Position numbers and translations under genes: made by a program. Shown piece by piece: positions 52,119-60,542 of a DNA stretch of 64,000 nucleotides (within the stretch, counting starts at the first letter, position 1; each line of letters begins with the position of its first letter). The notes beneath the pieces are model-generated. The model had not been told where the DNA came from and did no database searches. It was given only the letters and a program-made list of their open reading frames with translations. The DNA comes from Agaribacillus aureus. Lineage in GTDB: Bacteria; Bacteroidota; Bacteroidia; Cytophagales; Cyclobacteriaceae. The DNA is taken from the NCBI GenBank assembly GCA_030442055.1, contig JAUJEB010000012.1:1-64000 (forward strand). Reading direction: 5' to 3'.

Positions 52119-52136
52119 TTAAACGATAGCGTTTAA
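52119..52136. promoter_or_regulatory. Palindrome, candidate TetR operator
   Basis: TTAAACG-ATAG-CGTTTAA has seven-base perfect arms around a four-base centre. A partial half-site CGTTTAATAAAAC follows at about 52084-52096. It lies 49 bp upstream of the tetR start, consistent with self-repression. Binding is inference. Confidence 0.5.
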
Positions 52137-52266
52137 TAATAAATTTTGTTTGAGAGGTTTTCTATGATTAAATTGAATAACCATAATGCCCATATGGATC
52201 CAAAGAAAATAGGGGGCAACACACCCCCATATTAATGTGGTTATACACCCAGTCAGGTTAAAAGTT

Positions 52267-53031
52267 TTATAGATTAACGCCGCCGGATACTTCAATGCGT
52301 TGTCCGTTAATCCAGTTCGCGTCATCGGTACAAAGAAAGGCAACCACAGGGCCTATGTCCGTAGGTAAGCCGACCCTTCCCAGGGCGGTTGTGGAGGCGA
52401 TATAACTATTTAAGTCCTGGTTGTCTCTAACCGCACCACCACCAAAATCCGTTTCAATGGCCCCCGGAGCAACGATATTTACTTTTATTCTTCTGTCTCC
52501 AAGTTCCTTTGCCTGGTATCTAGAAAGCACCTCAACCGCTCCTTTCATAGCGGCATAAGCCGAATACCCGGGTAAAGTAAACCGAGTTAACCCCGAAGAG
52601 ATATTGATAATTCCTCCGCCGTCGTTCAGGTGGCTTAAAGCATTTTGAGTAATAAAGTAGGATGCCATTAGATGTATGTGAACCATGTTCTTAAAACTAT
52701 CCAAAGTGGTCGTTTCGAAAGGTTCATAAACGCCGACGCCGGCATTATTGATTAGAAAATCAAATTTATCTGTGTTGAATTTTTCTTTTAATACCGGGCT
52801 CAGTTTTTCATCGAAAAATGGTTTGTATTGGGTGTAATCCGATACATCCAGGGGCAGTGCAAATGCTGCTTGACCCATCTCTTGAATTTCAGCAACTACT
52901 TTTTCTGCAGCGGTTTTGTTGGTGTTATAGGTCAGCACGACGTTTAACCCCTTTTTCGCAAGGTTTATGGCCATATCTTTTCCTAAACCTCTGCTTCCAC
53001 CGGTTACTAATGCAATTTTATGTTGATTCAT
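52267..53031 (-). CDS. Short-chain dehydrogenase/reductase (SDR)
   Basis: 254 residues from ATG 53031 (MNQHKIALVTGGSRGLGKDMAINLAKKGLNVVLTYN), preferred over an ATG-like start eleven codons upstream. Classical SDR: TGGSRGLG cofactor motif, NNAGVGVYEPFETT, catalytic Ser in IINISSGLTRF, then Tyr-x-x-x-Lys in YSAYAAMKGAVEVLSRY, and the VNIVAPGAIETDF region. NADPH is likely because of the basic residue near the second strand. Substrate unknown. The AraC-type gene lies 90 bp upstream on the same strand and may control it. Confidence 0.92.
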   Translation of the reverse strand: MNQHKIALVTGGSRGLGKDMAINLAKKGLNVVLTYNTNKTAAEKVVAEIQEMGQAAFALPLDVSDYTQYKPFFDEKLSPVLKEKFNTDKFDFLINNAGVGVYEPFETTTLDSFKNMVHIHLMASYFITQNALSHLNDGGGIINISSGLTRFTLPGYSAYAAMKGAVEVLSRYQAKELGDRRIKVNIVAPGAIETDFGGGAVRDNQDLNSYIASTTALGRVGLPTDIGPVVAFLCTDDANWINGQRIEVSGGVNL

Positions 53032-53120
53032 CTTTATACTATTTTTTGTTATTGAATAGTACAAAGGTCGTCAGTACGCCGCCTGGCTTATTACTGATTT
53101 CAAATAGATAGTTGCAAAAA

Positions 53121-54029
53121 TCAAACATTGACCTCTTTCCTGAACCGGGTAGGAGAGTAGGCTGTATGTCTTTTAAAGAAGTTAGAAAAATGAGGAGTTT
53201 CCTCAAAGCCTAGACAGTGCGCTATTGTTGAAATCTCCCAATTGCTATGTGCCAAAAGTATTTTTGCTTCCTGCAAAATCCTGTCCGCAATTATAGTAGT
53301 AGTCGATTTACCAGCGATTTCTTTTAAGGCCCTGTTGAGGTGGTTCACGTGAATACTTAATTGGTTGGCATACGCTGAGGCTGTCCGTAGCTTCATTTGC
53401 TGCCTTGCGTTTTCAATTGGAAATTGCCTTTCTAAAAGTTCCAAAAATAAGGAAGATATTCTTTTGGAAGCATTAGGTTGAGGATTTACTGAAAGACTGG
53501 CCGGCTGCAATTTCATGGCCGAATGAATCAGTTCAAACACAAGATTTCGCAAAACATCATATTTGTAGGTGTAATCAGCATTTATTTCTTCAAACATGCG
53601 CTCAAAAATCTTTGTAAATGACGCGACATCCTGGGATGTTAGCTCAAAAATCGGATGGCCATCCGGTTGGAAAACTGGGTACTTGTTTAAGTCACCAAAT
53701 TGATTAAAGAAACTTTCCGTAAAGACACAGAAATATCCCGTTATTTGTTCATCCACCTCTTCCCAATTGTATGGAATTTGGGGGCTGGCAAATAGTAAGC
53801 CTTCTTTGTTGATTTCCACCGCCTTGTCGGCATAATGCACTTTACTTTTCCCCAATATCAGACTTATTTTATAATAATCCTTTCTACTGTAGGGCATGGG
53901 TTTAGGATTTGGGCCTGAAAATTCTTCCGTTCTAAATACATTAAAATGTCCTATCTCCGTTTTTAGATTTTTGGGGACCCAATCTAATTTTTGAGCATAG
54001 AATTCCTCCAGCTTAAGTGTCTTTTTCAT
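53121..54029 (-). CDS. AraC-family transcriptional regulator
   Basis: 302 residues. N-terminal ligand-binding domain (KTEIGHFNVFRTEEF; YYKISLILGKSKVHYADKAVEINKEGLLFASPQIPYNWE), then two HTH units: ASAYANQLSIHVNHLNRALKEIAGKSTTTIIADRILQEAKILLAHSNWEISTIAHCLGFEETPHFSNFFKRHTAYSPTRFRKE, with the typical closing FFKRHTAYSPTRFR. It is the first gene before the SDR on the minus strand and probably regulates it. Ligand unknown. Confidence 0.92.
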   Translation of the reverse strand: MKKTLKLEEFYAQKLDWVPKNLKTEIGHFNVFRTEEFSGPNPKPMPYSRKDYYKISLILGKSKVHYADKAVEINKEGLLFASPQIPYNWEEVDEQITGYFCVFTESFFNQFGDLNKYPVFQPDGHPIFELTSQDVASFTKIFERMFEEINADYTYKYDVLRNLVFELIHSAMKLQPASLSVNPQPNASKRISSLFLELLERQFPIENARQQMKLRTASAYANQLSIHVNHLNRALKEIAGKSTTTIIADRILQEAKILLAHSNWEISTIAHCLGFEETPHFSNFFKRHTAYSPTRFRKEVNV

Positions 54030-54118
54030 TCTATAAAGTTATGAAATTCAAACATATGATTTGAATATGCCGGGCTTTTGTTGATTTCGGTTTATGTTAG
54101 CGCTAATAAATCATTATT

Positions 54119-54282
54119 GTCCGCATTTAAGGGCAGGCAGGAAGGGAATGGCCAATGCGGATACTATGGTTTGGCATTTGCAATGCCTGGAAGTATCATG
54201 AAACAATATGCACGTTTCAGGTGGCGGAAGCAGAGTTAAAAACTCAGCACCATATGATCCTCATCACAGACGAGGACCAGTT
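54119..54282 (+). repeat. Compound hairpin repeat, copy 7, full length
   Basis: First hairpin TCCGCATT (54120-54127) with AATGCGGA (54154-54161); second GGCATTTGCAATGCC (54173-54187); spacer with ATCATGAAACAATATG; third hairpin GAGTTAAAAACTC (54233-54245); fourth TCCTCATC/GACGAGGA (54258-54276) with one mismatch; then CCAGTTG. This shows the full layout shared with copies 8 and 9. Confidence 0.85.
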
Positions 54283-54296
54283 GTGGTTCCTCTCCC

Positions 54297-54450
54297 CGCG
54301 TCATTGCGATGAGCGAGTGCGCGAGCGAAGAAGCAATCCCCTAGCTCTTACCGCTTCCCTTAGCCTACACTACGCTCTTTGCCAGGTGTGTTCCGTACCG
54401 CGTAAGGATCGCTTCACAACCCGTCCACATGGCCAACGCGTTGTTCGCGA
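54297..54450. repeat. Degenerate inverted repeat of the cgtcattgcg type
   Basis: CGTCATTGCGAT (about 54299-54310) and GAAGCAATCC (54329-54338) are matched in inverse by GGATCGCTTC (54407-54416) and CGCGATGATG (about 54437-54446), with a few mismatches. The pattern 'cgtcattgcgagc...gaagcaatcc' is known from dispersed palindromic elements in many bacteria. It lies between the AraC gene and the MFS gene. A plus-strand reading frame through it is an artefact. Confidence 0.5.
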
Positions 54451-54455
54451 TGATG

Positions 54456-55667
54456 TTATTGTTGAGGGTGTTGGGTGGTTCGACTGGATTTAACCGCGCT
54501 CCTTTTCATCAGATGCCAGCGTAAAATAACTGCGATCTGAATCAATATGATGGGGATGGTACCAAGCAACATAATCTCCCAGCCTACAGCAAATACGAAC
54601 CAACCTGCGGATAAGGCGGCAACGGCCTGACTGCCAAACACCAGGAATTCATTGACGGCCTGTACCTTAAAGCGCTCCTCGGGTTCGTATGATTGGGGCA
54701 ATAGGGTGGTGCCACCGATGAATAAAAAGTTCCATCCAATCCCCAGTAGGACCAGAGATACCCAATAATTTACTAAATGATGTCCTGACCAGGCCACCGC
54801 GATGCAAATGAGGTAGGCAAATAATCCTGTCAGCATCATTTTGGTGATACCTAACCGGTTAATGATCCAGGAAGTGAAAACAGAAGGCAGGAACATGGCT
54901 ACTATATGACTTTGAATGACCCATTTGGTATGGTTTAGCGAGTGACCGTCCATGACATGCATGCTTATTGGTGTGGCAGTCATGATAAAGCTCATGACTA
55001 CATATCCTATTACGGCGCTTAGAATAGCTACCCAAAAAACCGCTTGACCCGCGATCACTTTAAGTGGCCTGGCATTAGATACCTCACGGTTTTCGCCGGA
55101 TTCCGTATTCCTGAATGCTGTGAGGAGGAATAGTCCCATGAGATATAAAACACCTAAGAGGATAAAAGACCCTGAAAAGGGAACATCCAGCAGGTCTTTG
55201 CCTTTTAATGCCATCTCGGGACCGATAAAAGCCGCAGCAATGCCGCCCAGCAAAACAGTGGCGGCAGCTCTGGGCATTAATTCGGATGAAACGCTTTCAA
55301 TGGCAGCAAACCGGAATTGCATCACGCACGCCATCGTCGTACCCAGGAGAAAGATACTCAGGCAAAATAAGTAGAACTCGTGATTATAAACGGCATAAGA
55401 GGCTAAAAGCGCGACCAGGATAGAGAAAAATGAGATGATCAAAAAAGATGACTTTCTACCTATTTTTTGCATAAGCAGTGTAACAGGGACCACGGTTACA
55501 GCGGTACCTATCGTAGCGCTTGCTACGGGGAGCGTGGCCAGTTTTTCTACAGGCGCCAGTTTAGCACCTACAATCGCACCAACGAAAACCACAAGTGAAC
55601 CTGTGGACATCATCAATGCCTGCACTACCGCAAGCAGCCATACATTAGGGTGAAGTTTTTTGATCAT
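54456..55667 (-). CDS. MFS transporter
   Basis: 403 residues, about 12 membrane segments. N-terminal NVWLLAVVQALMMSTGSLVVFVGAIVGAKL and the loop LLMQKIGRKSSFLIISFFSILVALLAS carry the MFS layout. A cytosolic loop of about 25 residues (FRNTESGENREVSNARPLK) separates the halves, and the second half has GIGWNFLFIGGTTLLPQSYEPEERFKVQAVNEFLVFGSQAVAALSAGW. Drug- or metabolite-efflux type; substrate unknown. Single gene flanked by repeats. Confidence 0.87.
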   Translation of the reverse strand: MIKKLHPNVWLLAVVQALMMSTGSLVVFVGAIVGAKLAPVEKLATLPVASATIGTAVTVVPVTLLMQKIGRKSSFLIISFFSILVALLASYAVYNHEFYLFCLSIFLLGTTMACVMQFRFAAIESVSSELMPRAAATVLLGGIAAAFIGPEMALKGKDLLDVPFSGSFILLGVLYLMGLFLLTAFRNTESGENREVSNARPLKVIAGQAVFWVAILSAVIGYVVMSFIMTATPISMHVMDGHSLNHTKWVIQSHIVAMFLPSVFTSWIINRLGITKMMLTGLFAYLICIAVAWSGHHLVNYWVSLVLLGIGWNFLFIGGTTLLPQSYEPEERFKVQAVNEFLVFGSQAVAALSAGWFVFAVGWEIMLLGTIPIILIQIAVILRWHLMKRSAVKSSRTTQHPQQ

Positions 55668-55947
55668 CAGCTTAGAAACGGAATTTCAGCACAAGTGTTA
55701 CAAAATAGATTATGTAGCGTTCTGATTACACTTAGGTACCGCACCCATCATTCTTTTCTGTCATTGTAAAGGCAGTACGGGCCTTGTTTGCTGGTACTTA
55801 AACGATCCACTATTTTTCATTTTCATATTGTTCATTCTGCTGAGCCGGATCACCTGTTATCCTTGCTTTGAATTTGGTTTATATTTCTTGAAATAATATT
55901 TTGTAACTGATCCATCACTATTCATAAATGCTATTGCGACCCTTTTT

Positions 55948-56535
55948 TTAGATCATTAAATATAATCCAATAGTTATTACTCCAATAATAACTAATACAG
56001 ATACACATCCACCACCTAATTTCTTTCTTGCTTTTGGAGCAGGACTAATGGTTCCTGATGCCTGATAATCTTCATTATTTATTTGAGACTCGACAAAATC
56101 AAATTCTTTTGAATCAAGCTCTTGAAATTCCTCACCTATTGCAAAGCCCAACTTTGAAGTTTTTTGAGCCCCATCGTAAATTGCATATACATTGTCACCT
56201 TCAGTATCATAATCAGATACATATATCAAAAGTCTTTTTCCAATCAAAGTTTTTGGGACTTTATCTTGTGGTGTTACAGTCCAGAAGCCCATGACTTTTG
56301 CCTTATAATCTGTTACCTCGGGATAATGCAGATAATTGACAAAATATTTGAATCTTTCAAAATCAGGTTCATTAGTGAAATTTATTAAATACCGATTGTC
56401 AGTTTTTAGTGATTGATAGATTTTAATTCCTTCTGTATATCCACTATCTCCATATAGATCGGCAAGTTCTTGTAAAGCGGAATTTAGACTTTTTGCAGTC
56501 GGACCAGCAATGAAAATATATTTATCTGTGTTCAT
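55948..56535 (-). CDS. Hypothetical protein with C-terminal membrane anchor
   Basis: 195 residues, no N-terminal signal (MNTDKYIFIAGPTAKSLNSALQELADLYGDSG). The body is a mixed alpha/beta domain (GIKIYQSLKTDNRYLINFTNEPDFERFKYFVNYLHYPEV; TLIGKRLLIYVSDYDTEGDNVYAIYDG). A proline- and basic-rich stretch (SPAPKARKKLGGGC) precedes a terminal hydrophobic helix (VSVLVIIGVITIGLYLMI), so it is tail-anchored in the inner membrane. No family recognised. Confidence 0.65.
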   Translation of the reverse strand: MNTDKYIFIAGPTAKSLNSALQELADLYGDSGYTEGIKIYQSLKTDNRYLINFTNEPDFERFKYFVNYLHYPEVTDYKAKVMGFWTVTPQDKVPKTLIGKRLLIYVSDYDTEGDNVYAIYDGAQKTSKLGFAIGEEFQELDSKEFDFVESQINNEDYQASGTISPAPKARKKLGGGCVSVLVIIGVITIGLYLMI

Positions 56536-56634
56536 ATGATAGTATTAGTTGCTACAATTTCCATGTTAAAATCGCATGCTCACGAGCGGCACACGGTAAT
56601 TAATTATTTTTTAATCCTTTGTCTTTTATCATTT

Positions 56635-57159
56635 TCAAATTTTCCACTTCCCCTTGTTAATTCGATAGGTCCAGTCATCTTTACTATCCTTGATTAAATG
56701 TTGATGCCTCGATTCCGTTATTCTAATCCCACCGATTTTCTCCACGGCTTTCTGGGAACGGATGTTTTTGTTGCCTATGTAGAAAATAACATCCTCCACT
56801 GTTTCAAAAGCATAATTGATCATCAGCTTCTTCATCGATTTGTTAAACCTGCCACCCCAATAGTTTCTCGACAAAAATGACCAGCCTATTTCTATGGCGC
56901 TCTCTACATTTTTAACAGGTTTGAACCTGGAGCTTCCGATTATTTTATTAGTTGACCTATCAATGATAATAAGGGCTCCTCCGGATTTTAAAGAATCTTG
57001 GAAAAATTCAGCATAGACATCTTTCTTATACCTATCGTGACAAGGGTGTTGTTCCCAGATTAAAGGGTCTTTGGCGATATTGTATAGCGGTTCAAAATCA
57101 TCTTCCCGAAGTGGCCTCATGATGATTAATTCATCTTCTAATGTTGGTTGGAGGTTCAT
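56635..57159 (-). CDS. GNAT-family N-acetyltransferase
   Basis: 174 residues. RimJ/RimL-type GNAT: LEDELIIMRPLREDDFEPLYNIAKDPLIWEQHP, GALIIIDRSTNKIIGSSRFK, EIGWSFLSRNYWGGRFNKSMKKLMINYAFE (acetyl-CoA binding loop region) and NIRSQKAVEKIGGI. Acetylates an amine, possibly a ribosomal protein or small molecule; substrate not deducible. Single gene. Confidence 0.9.
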   Translation of the reverse strand: MNLQPTLEDELIIMRPLREDDFEPLYNIAKDPLIWEQHPCHDRYKKDVYAEFFQDSLKSGGALIIIDRSTNKIIGSSRFKPVKNVESAIEIGWSFLSRNYWGGRFNKSMKKLMINYAFETVEDVIFYIGNKNIRSQKAVEKIGGIRITESRHQHLIKDSKDDWTYRINKGKWKI

Positions 57160-57199
57160 TATTTAAACTTAGGGATTTATTTCTATTTTCCGCAACAAG

Positions 57200-57276
57200 G
57201 CAGGTCCTCCGGTCCTGTGCTCCTATCATGAAAGAAGATGATAACGAAAAAAGAGCGTTTACTAACGCGTTAGGTC
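57200..57276 (+). repeat. Truncated relic of the 125-bp terminal-inverted-repeat element
   Basis: 57200-57220 matches exactly the 21-base left terminus (begins GCAGGTCCTCCGG) of the elements at 60.09 and 60.34 kb. The following bases (ATCATGAAAGA...ATAACGAAAA...ACTAACGCGTTA) resemble their interior with changes, and the right terminus is missing. Confidence 0.7.
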
Positions 57277-57375
57277 CTAACTAGGTTCAGTCTTTGACTG
57301 AAGCTGGCAATGTGGGTAGTTTAAACTCCATAGCCTGACCGCCATGAGAAGATTCTGCACCCGGATATGACTTTT

Positions 57376-58320
57376 TTATGCTATTATTTCGCACCTGTGC
57401 AAAAAGTCTTTTCCATAGAGGTACAAACAATTTCCCCACATATCTACAGATAGGTATTTGGTTGTTTTTGTGCCAAGATTTTGTTTTGGTGTCAGGGAAA
57501 TTTCAAACGCCATGCAAAAAGTATTCTTGTCGTAAATGAATAATTTTTTCTTGTTTCGGGGTAAAAGGATGAGATACTTTTTATCCGAGCTGAAAAAGAC
57601 GATACCCTCTTCCACCGTATGATTACCAATAAATCTATGGTCACCATCGAATTCACTTATTATACTAAATTCAAAATTAGGCCCGCTTTTGGAGCGAGTG
57701 GCTGCTCCTCCATTAGTGTATATGAACAGCCTGTTTGTGTCAACGCCAATAGTTTGCATATTAAGCCATTCTCCATCAGAATAATTTCTGGTTGTTGGCG
57801 GAAATTTATTGAGATCTAATGCCCTTAACTCTCCCAGGGTCCAGTTAAGCCGCGGCATTTGAAGACCCAATACTTTTTTCTTTTCCAGTCTTATTTGTGT
57901 CCAATATTTGGCCGGGAAGCCAACCGAAAATTCATTTTCGATTCCGGCGATAAACGAATCATCCGCTTCTCTATATCCAACGCTGGCAAGAAACGGATAG
58001 TGCTGCTTCTCCGGATAGGGGTGTTTCAGTTGCACTGTTTTTAAATTTCCACTCAGGTTTTGGCAGAGGGAAAGTCTTCCAAAACTTTGGGCCAGCCCGA
58101 AGCCATCTTTGTAGTTAAAAAGGGAACAGTAACGATTCAGGTCATCTACTTTTTTTATATCAGGCAAGTCAATTTGCCGCTCATGACTTCCATGTATATT
58201 TAAACTGGGTTTCCCAGATTGATAGGTTAATACAGCAAAATCATTACTGCTGAGGGGTAGCACTCTGGAAATTTCCTGGCCCGGGTTCAGCTTATATTCA
58301 TGGATAATTTTTGTTTTCAT
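57376..58320 (-). CDS. Hypothetical protein, possible beta-propeller
   Basis: 314 residues from ATG 58320 (MKTKIIHEYKLNPGQEIS). No signal peptide or lipobox. The sequence alternates short strands and turns in a way that resembles WD-like or 6-bladed propellers (ISRVLPLSSNDFAVLTYQSG; FLASVGYREADDSFIAGIENEF; RLFIYTNGGAAT; EEGIVFFSSDKKYLILLPRNKKKLFIYDKN; GNCLYLYGKDFLHRCEI). Family not recognised. Located next to a cluster of repeats. Confidence 0.6.
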   Translation of the reverse strand: MKTKIIHEYKLNPGQEISRVLPLSSNDFAVLTYQSGKPSLNIHGSHERQIDLPDIKKVDDLNRYCSLFNYKDGFGLAQSFGRLSLCQNLSGNLKTVQLKHPYPEKQHYPFLASVGYREADDSFIAGIENEFSVGFPAKYWTQIRLEKKKVLGLQMPRLNWTLGELRALDLNKFPPTTRNYSDGEWLNMQTIGVDTNRLFIYTNGGAATRSKSGPNFEFSIISEFDGDHRFIGNHTVEEGIVFFSSDKKYLILLPRNKKKLFIYDKNTFCMAFEISLTPKQNLGTKTTKYLSVDMWGNCLYLYGKDFLHRCEIIA

Positions 58321-58428
58321 CAAACCACTTTTACTGATGCTTTATTTGGTATTTCTAATTATACACAACAAATTTCTAAGTACCCCAACAGGTCGCCTAT
58401 TTTTATATGTCTGATTCTTTAAAATCCT

Positions 58429-58598
58429 CCTCGTCCGCATTTATGGGTAGGCAGGTGGGGTATGGCCAATGCGGATGCTATGGTTTGGCATTTGTAATGT
58501 CAGAATGCATGATGAAACAATATGTCTGTATTAAATCGGATAGGGTGAGTTAAAAACTCAGCACCATGTGATCCTCGTCGGAGACGAGGACCAGTTGT
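58429..58598 (+). repeat. Compound hairpin repeat, copy 8, full length
   Basis: First hairpin TCCGCATT (58434-58441) with AATGCGGA (58468-58475); second GGCATTTGTAATGTC (58487-58501); third GAGTTAAAAACTC (58547-58559); fourth TCCTCGTC-GGA-GACGAGGA (58572-58590), perfect; then CCAGTTG. Directly followed by copy 9. Confidence 0.88.
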
Positions 58599-58617
58599 CA
58601 AATAAAAAAGGAATCCC

Positions 58618-58786
58618 CCTCGTCCGCATTTGTGGGCAGGCAGGTGGGCTATGGCCAATGCGGATGCCATGGTTTGGCATTTGTAATGCCAGGGTGTGTG
58701 GTTAAGCAATATGTCTGTATTAAACCGGATAGAGTGAGTTAAAAACTCAGTACCATATGATCCTCGTCATAGACGAGGACCAGTTA
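58618..58786 (+). repeat. Compound hairpin repeat, copy 9, full length, tandem with copy 8
   Basis: First hairpin TCCGCATT (58623-58630) with AATGCGGA (58657-58664); second GGCATTTGTAATGCC (58676-58690); GAGTTAAAAACTC (58736-58748); fourth TCCTCGTC-ATA-GACGAGGA (58761-58779). The period to copy 8 is 189 bp. Differences from copy 8 are scattered single bases, with paired changes preserved in the fourth hairpin loop. Confidence 0.88.
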
Positions 58787-58881
58787 AGTTGGCGAATGCT
58801 TTGACATCAACAAAGGTCGCACGCAACAAAGCCTTTATATCCAGTTTGATTTTTTCATACTCGCCAGGCAGAGGACCATAA

Positions 58882-59775
58882 TCACAGATACTTTTGAAGA
58901 TGCTTTTTAAAATAACGGGCGCTGGTAGCGGCGCTTTCCATGGAATTAGCTGAAAAATTACCACCTTGCTCAAGGTAATAGAACTCCAAACCGGATTCAG
59001 TGGGATCAGGAAGTATTTCGGTGTAGTCAATGGAACCGTTACCCAGCTCCGTATAATCCCTGGTAACTTTGTCCATATCTTTTATATGCCACATAACATA
59101 CCGCTCCGGTTGCTGGCGGATCAATTCTTTGGGTGTATGTTCAGAGGAATGCATGACCCAGTACATATCAATTTGCAGTTTAACCAAAGAAGGATCGGTT
59201 TCATGTATGATAATGTCAAACCCGTTTTCACCACCCAGGTCTTCGAATTCGAAACCATGGTTGTGATAGGCAAATCCAAGCCCTGCCTTGGTTATTTGTT
59301 CTCCGGCCAGGTTGAGTTTTTTAGCCATCAACTTAAAATTATCAATAGTCCTTTGTTCAGGAGCTATCCAGGGCCACGTAATGTAGCTGCTATCTAAGAC
59401 TTTTGCTCCTGTGATGCATTGATCCACGAAACGTTTTAGATCTTCTTCGGATTTTTCCAGGTAAGGAGAAAAACCATAGTGTCCACTGCTGACGGACAGT
59501 TCCAAATCATCGAGAATTTGCTTGAATTCCGAAGATTTATATCCGTAAAACACTCCTTTTTCGTGATCAAATCCATACGTTTCAAAATCTTCATAACCCA
59601 TTGCTTTTAATGCCTTCAGTGTGGCAACAGGATCTTTAGCCATTTCATCGCGGATAGAAAAGAGCTGATAGCCCATCTTGTATTTATGTCGCTTGGCCAT
59701 AGAAAAACATGATAAAGGTAAAATCGTTGTGGTTCCCAGAACACCTGCTTTCTCAATAAATTTTCTTCTATTCAT
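58882..59775 (-). CDS. Sugar phosphate isomerase/epimerase-like TIM-barrel protein, exported
   Basis: 297 residues. The N-terminus MNRRKFIEKAGVLGTTTILPLSCFSM is a Tat-like signal (RRKFIEKAG). The body is the xylose-isomerase-like TIM barrel (AP endonuclease 2 superfamily): YKMGYQLFSIRDEM, GYEDFETYGF, LGFAYHNHGFEFEDL, VKLQIDMYWVMHS, YVMWHIKDMDK. His, Glu and Asp residues at strand ends form the metal site. Related proteins are inositol/sugar catabolic isomerases, often exported in Bacteroidota with unknown substrate. Confidence 0.9.
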   Translation of the reverse strand: MNRRKFIEKAGVLGTTTILPLSCFSMAKRHKYKMGYQLFSIRDEMAKDPVATLKALKAMGYEDFETYGFDHEKGVFYGYKSSEFKQILDDLELSVSSGHYGFSPYLEKSEEDLKRFVDQCITGAKVLDSSYITWPWIAPEQRTIDNFKLMAKKLNLAGEQITKAGLGFAYHNHGFEFEDLGGENGFDIIIHETDPSLVKLQIDMYWVMHSSEHTPKELIRQQPERYVMWHIKDMDKVTRDYTELGNGSIDYTEILPDPTESGLEFYYLEQGGNFSANSMESAATSARYFKKHLQKYL

Positions 59776-60090
59776 TTTAATAGTATTGTGTAAAAAGCTG
59801 CCTAATGAATTGCAAACAAGGCATTTTTGTGTTTTGTTCCTTAATTCGGCGAATAAAATGATCCGGCCATTTACAAAGTTATTCCAGTTTCGATTGATTC
59901 AAATTCATAACACGATTTATTTGCATTGTATTTGAAAATGAATGTCCAAACCCCGTTTACATTACCCCGTCATTATGAAGAAAGGGTAGGTCTTGCGCTG
60001 CTGGTTCTGAAATAATCCCCTGGCTACCGGCTACTGCCCCTGGCAAAGTGGGAGCCTTGCAGCAAAGGGATCGCTTCATAACCAACTGGC

Positions 60091-60215
60091 GCAGGTCCTC
60101 CGGTCCTGTGCCAATCATGAAAGATACCGATAGCGAAAAGGGAGCAGCTATTAATGCGCTGAAGCTACTGCTGGTACGCTTTGGGTATTAACCCGCACAG
60201 GACCGGAGGACCTGC
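60091..60215. mobile_element. 125-bp element with 21-bp perfect terminal inverted repeats, copy A
   Basis: The terminus at 60091-60111 (starting GCAGGTCCTCCGG) is the exact reverse complement of 60195-60215. The 83-bp interior has no gene. The same layout and length recur at 60337-60461. A non-autonomous MITE-like or REP-like element is likely; no transposase is nearby. Confidence 0.75.
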
Positions 60216-60274
60216 CTTTATATTTACCTATCTGGAAATATTTATATTTATCCCGATAGCTCGGGTTTGAATAC

Positions 60275-60521
60275 CGCTAGCGCGCGTTTGAGTGCAACGG
60301 AAACGCGTGCCCTGCACCATAAGCCTCCCAACTGGCGCAGGTCCTCCGGTCCTGTGCCAATCGTGAAAGATACCGATAGCGAAAAGGGAGCAGCTACTAA
60401 CGTGTTGAAGCTATTGCTGGTACGCTTTGGGTATTAACCCGCACAGGACCAGAGGACCTGCTAGTGTCGAGATTAATCTTAAAACCCGCACGCGTTACAC
60501 TTCGTTAAACGCGCGCTAGCG
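60275..60521. repeat. Outer inverted repeat enclosing copy B of the 125-bp element
   Basis: CGCTAGCGCGCGTTT (60275-60289) is the exact reverse complement of AAACGCGCGCTAGCG (60507-60521), and ACGCGTGC (60303-60310) pairs with GCACGCGT (60488-60495). The small loops contain partial matches. Between the arms lies the 125-bp element at 60337-60461, so two palindromic systems are nested. Confidence 0.7.
60337..60461. mobile_element. 125-bp element with terminal inverted repeats, copy B
   Basis: Termini 60337-60357 and 60441-60461 are inverted with one mismatch. The interior is nearly the same as copy A with a few substitutions (for example ATTAATGCGCTG versus ACTAACGTGTTG). Identical length and spacing to copy A. 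Confidence 0.75.
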
Positions 60522-60542
60522 ATAGATTTAAAATGTCCGGCA

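Noticed and set aside
54155-54493. A 112-residue plus-strand reading frame
   Set aside because: It runs through hairpin repeat copy 7 and the cgtcattgcg-type repeat; composition and lack of any fold-like pattern mark it as chance.
30106-58786. Hairpin repeats as Rho-independent terminators only
   Set aside because: Most copies lack a T-tract after the hairpins, and they consist of several ordered hairpins with conserved spacers, more than a terminator needs.
58618-58786. Hairpin repeat as a tRNA or riboswitch
   Set aside because: No cloverleaf or known aptamer core can be drawn, and copies are not placed in 5' leaders of functionally related genes.
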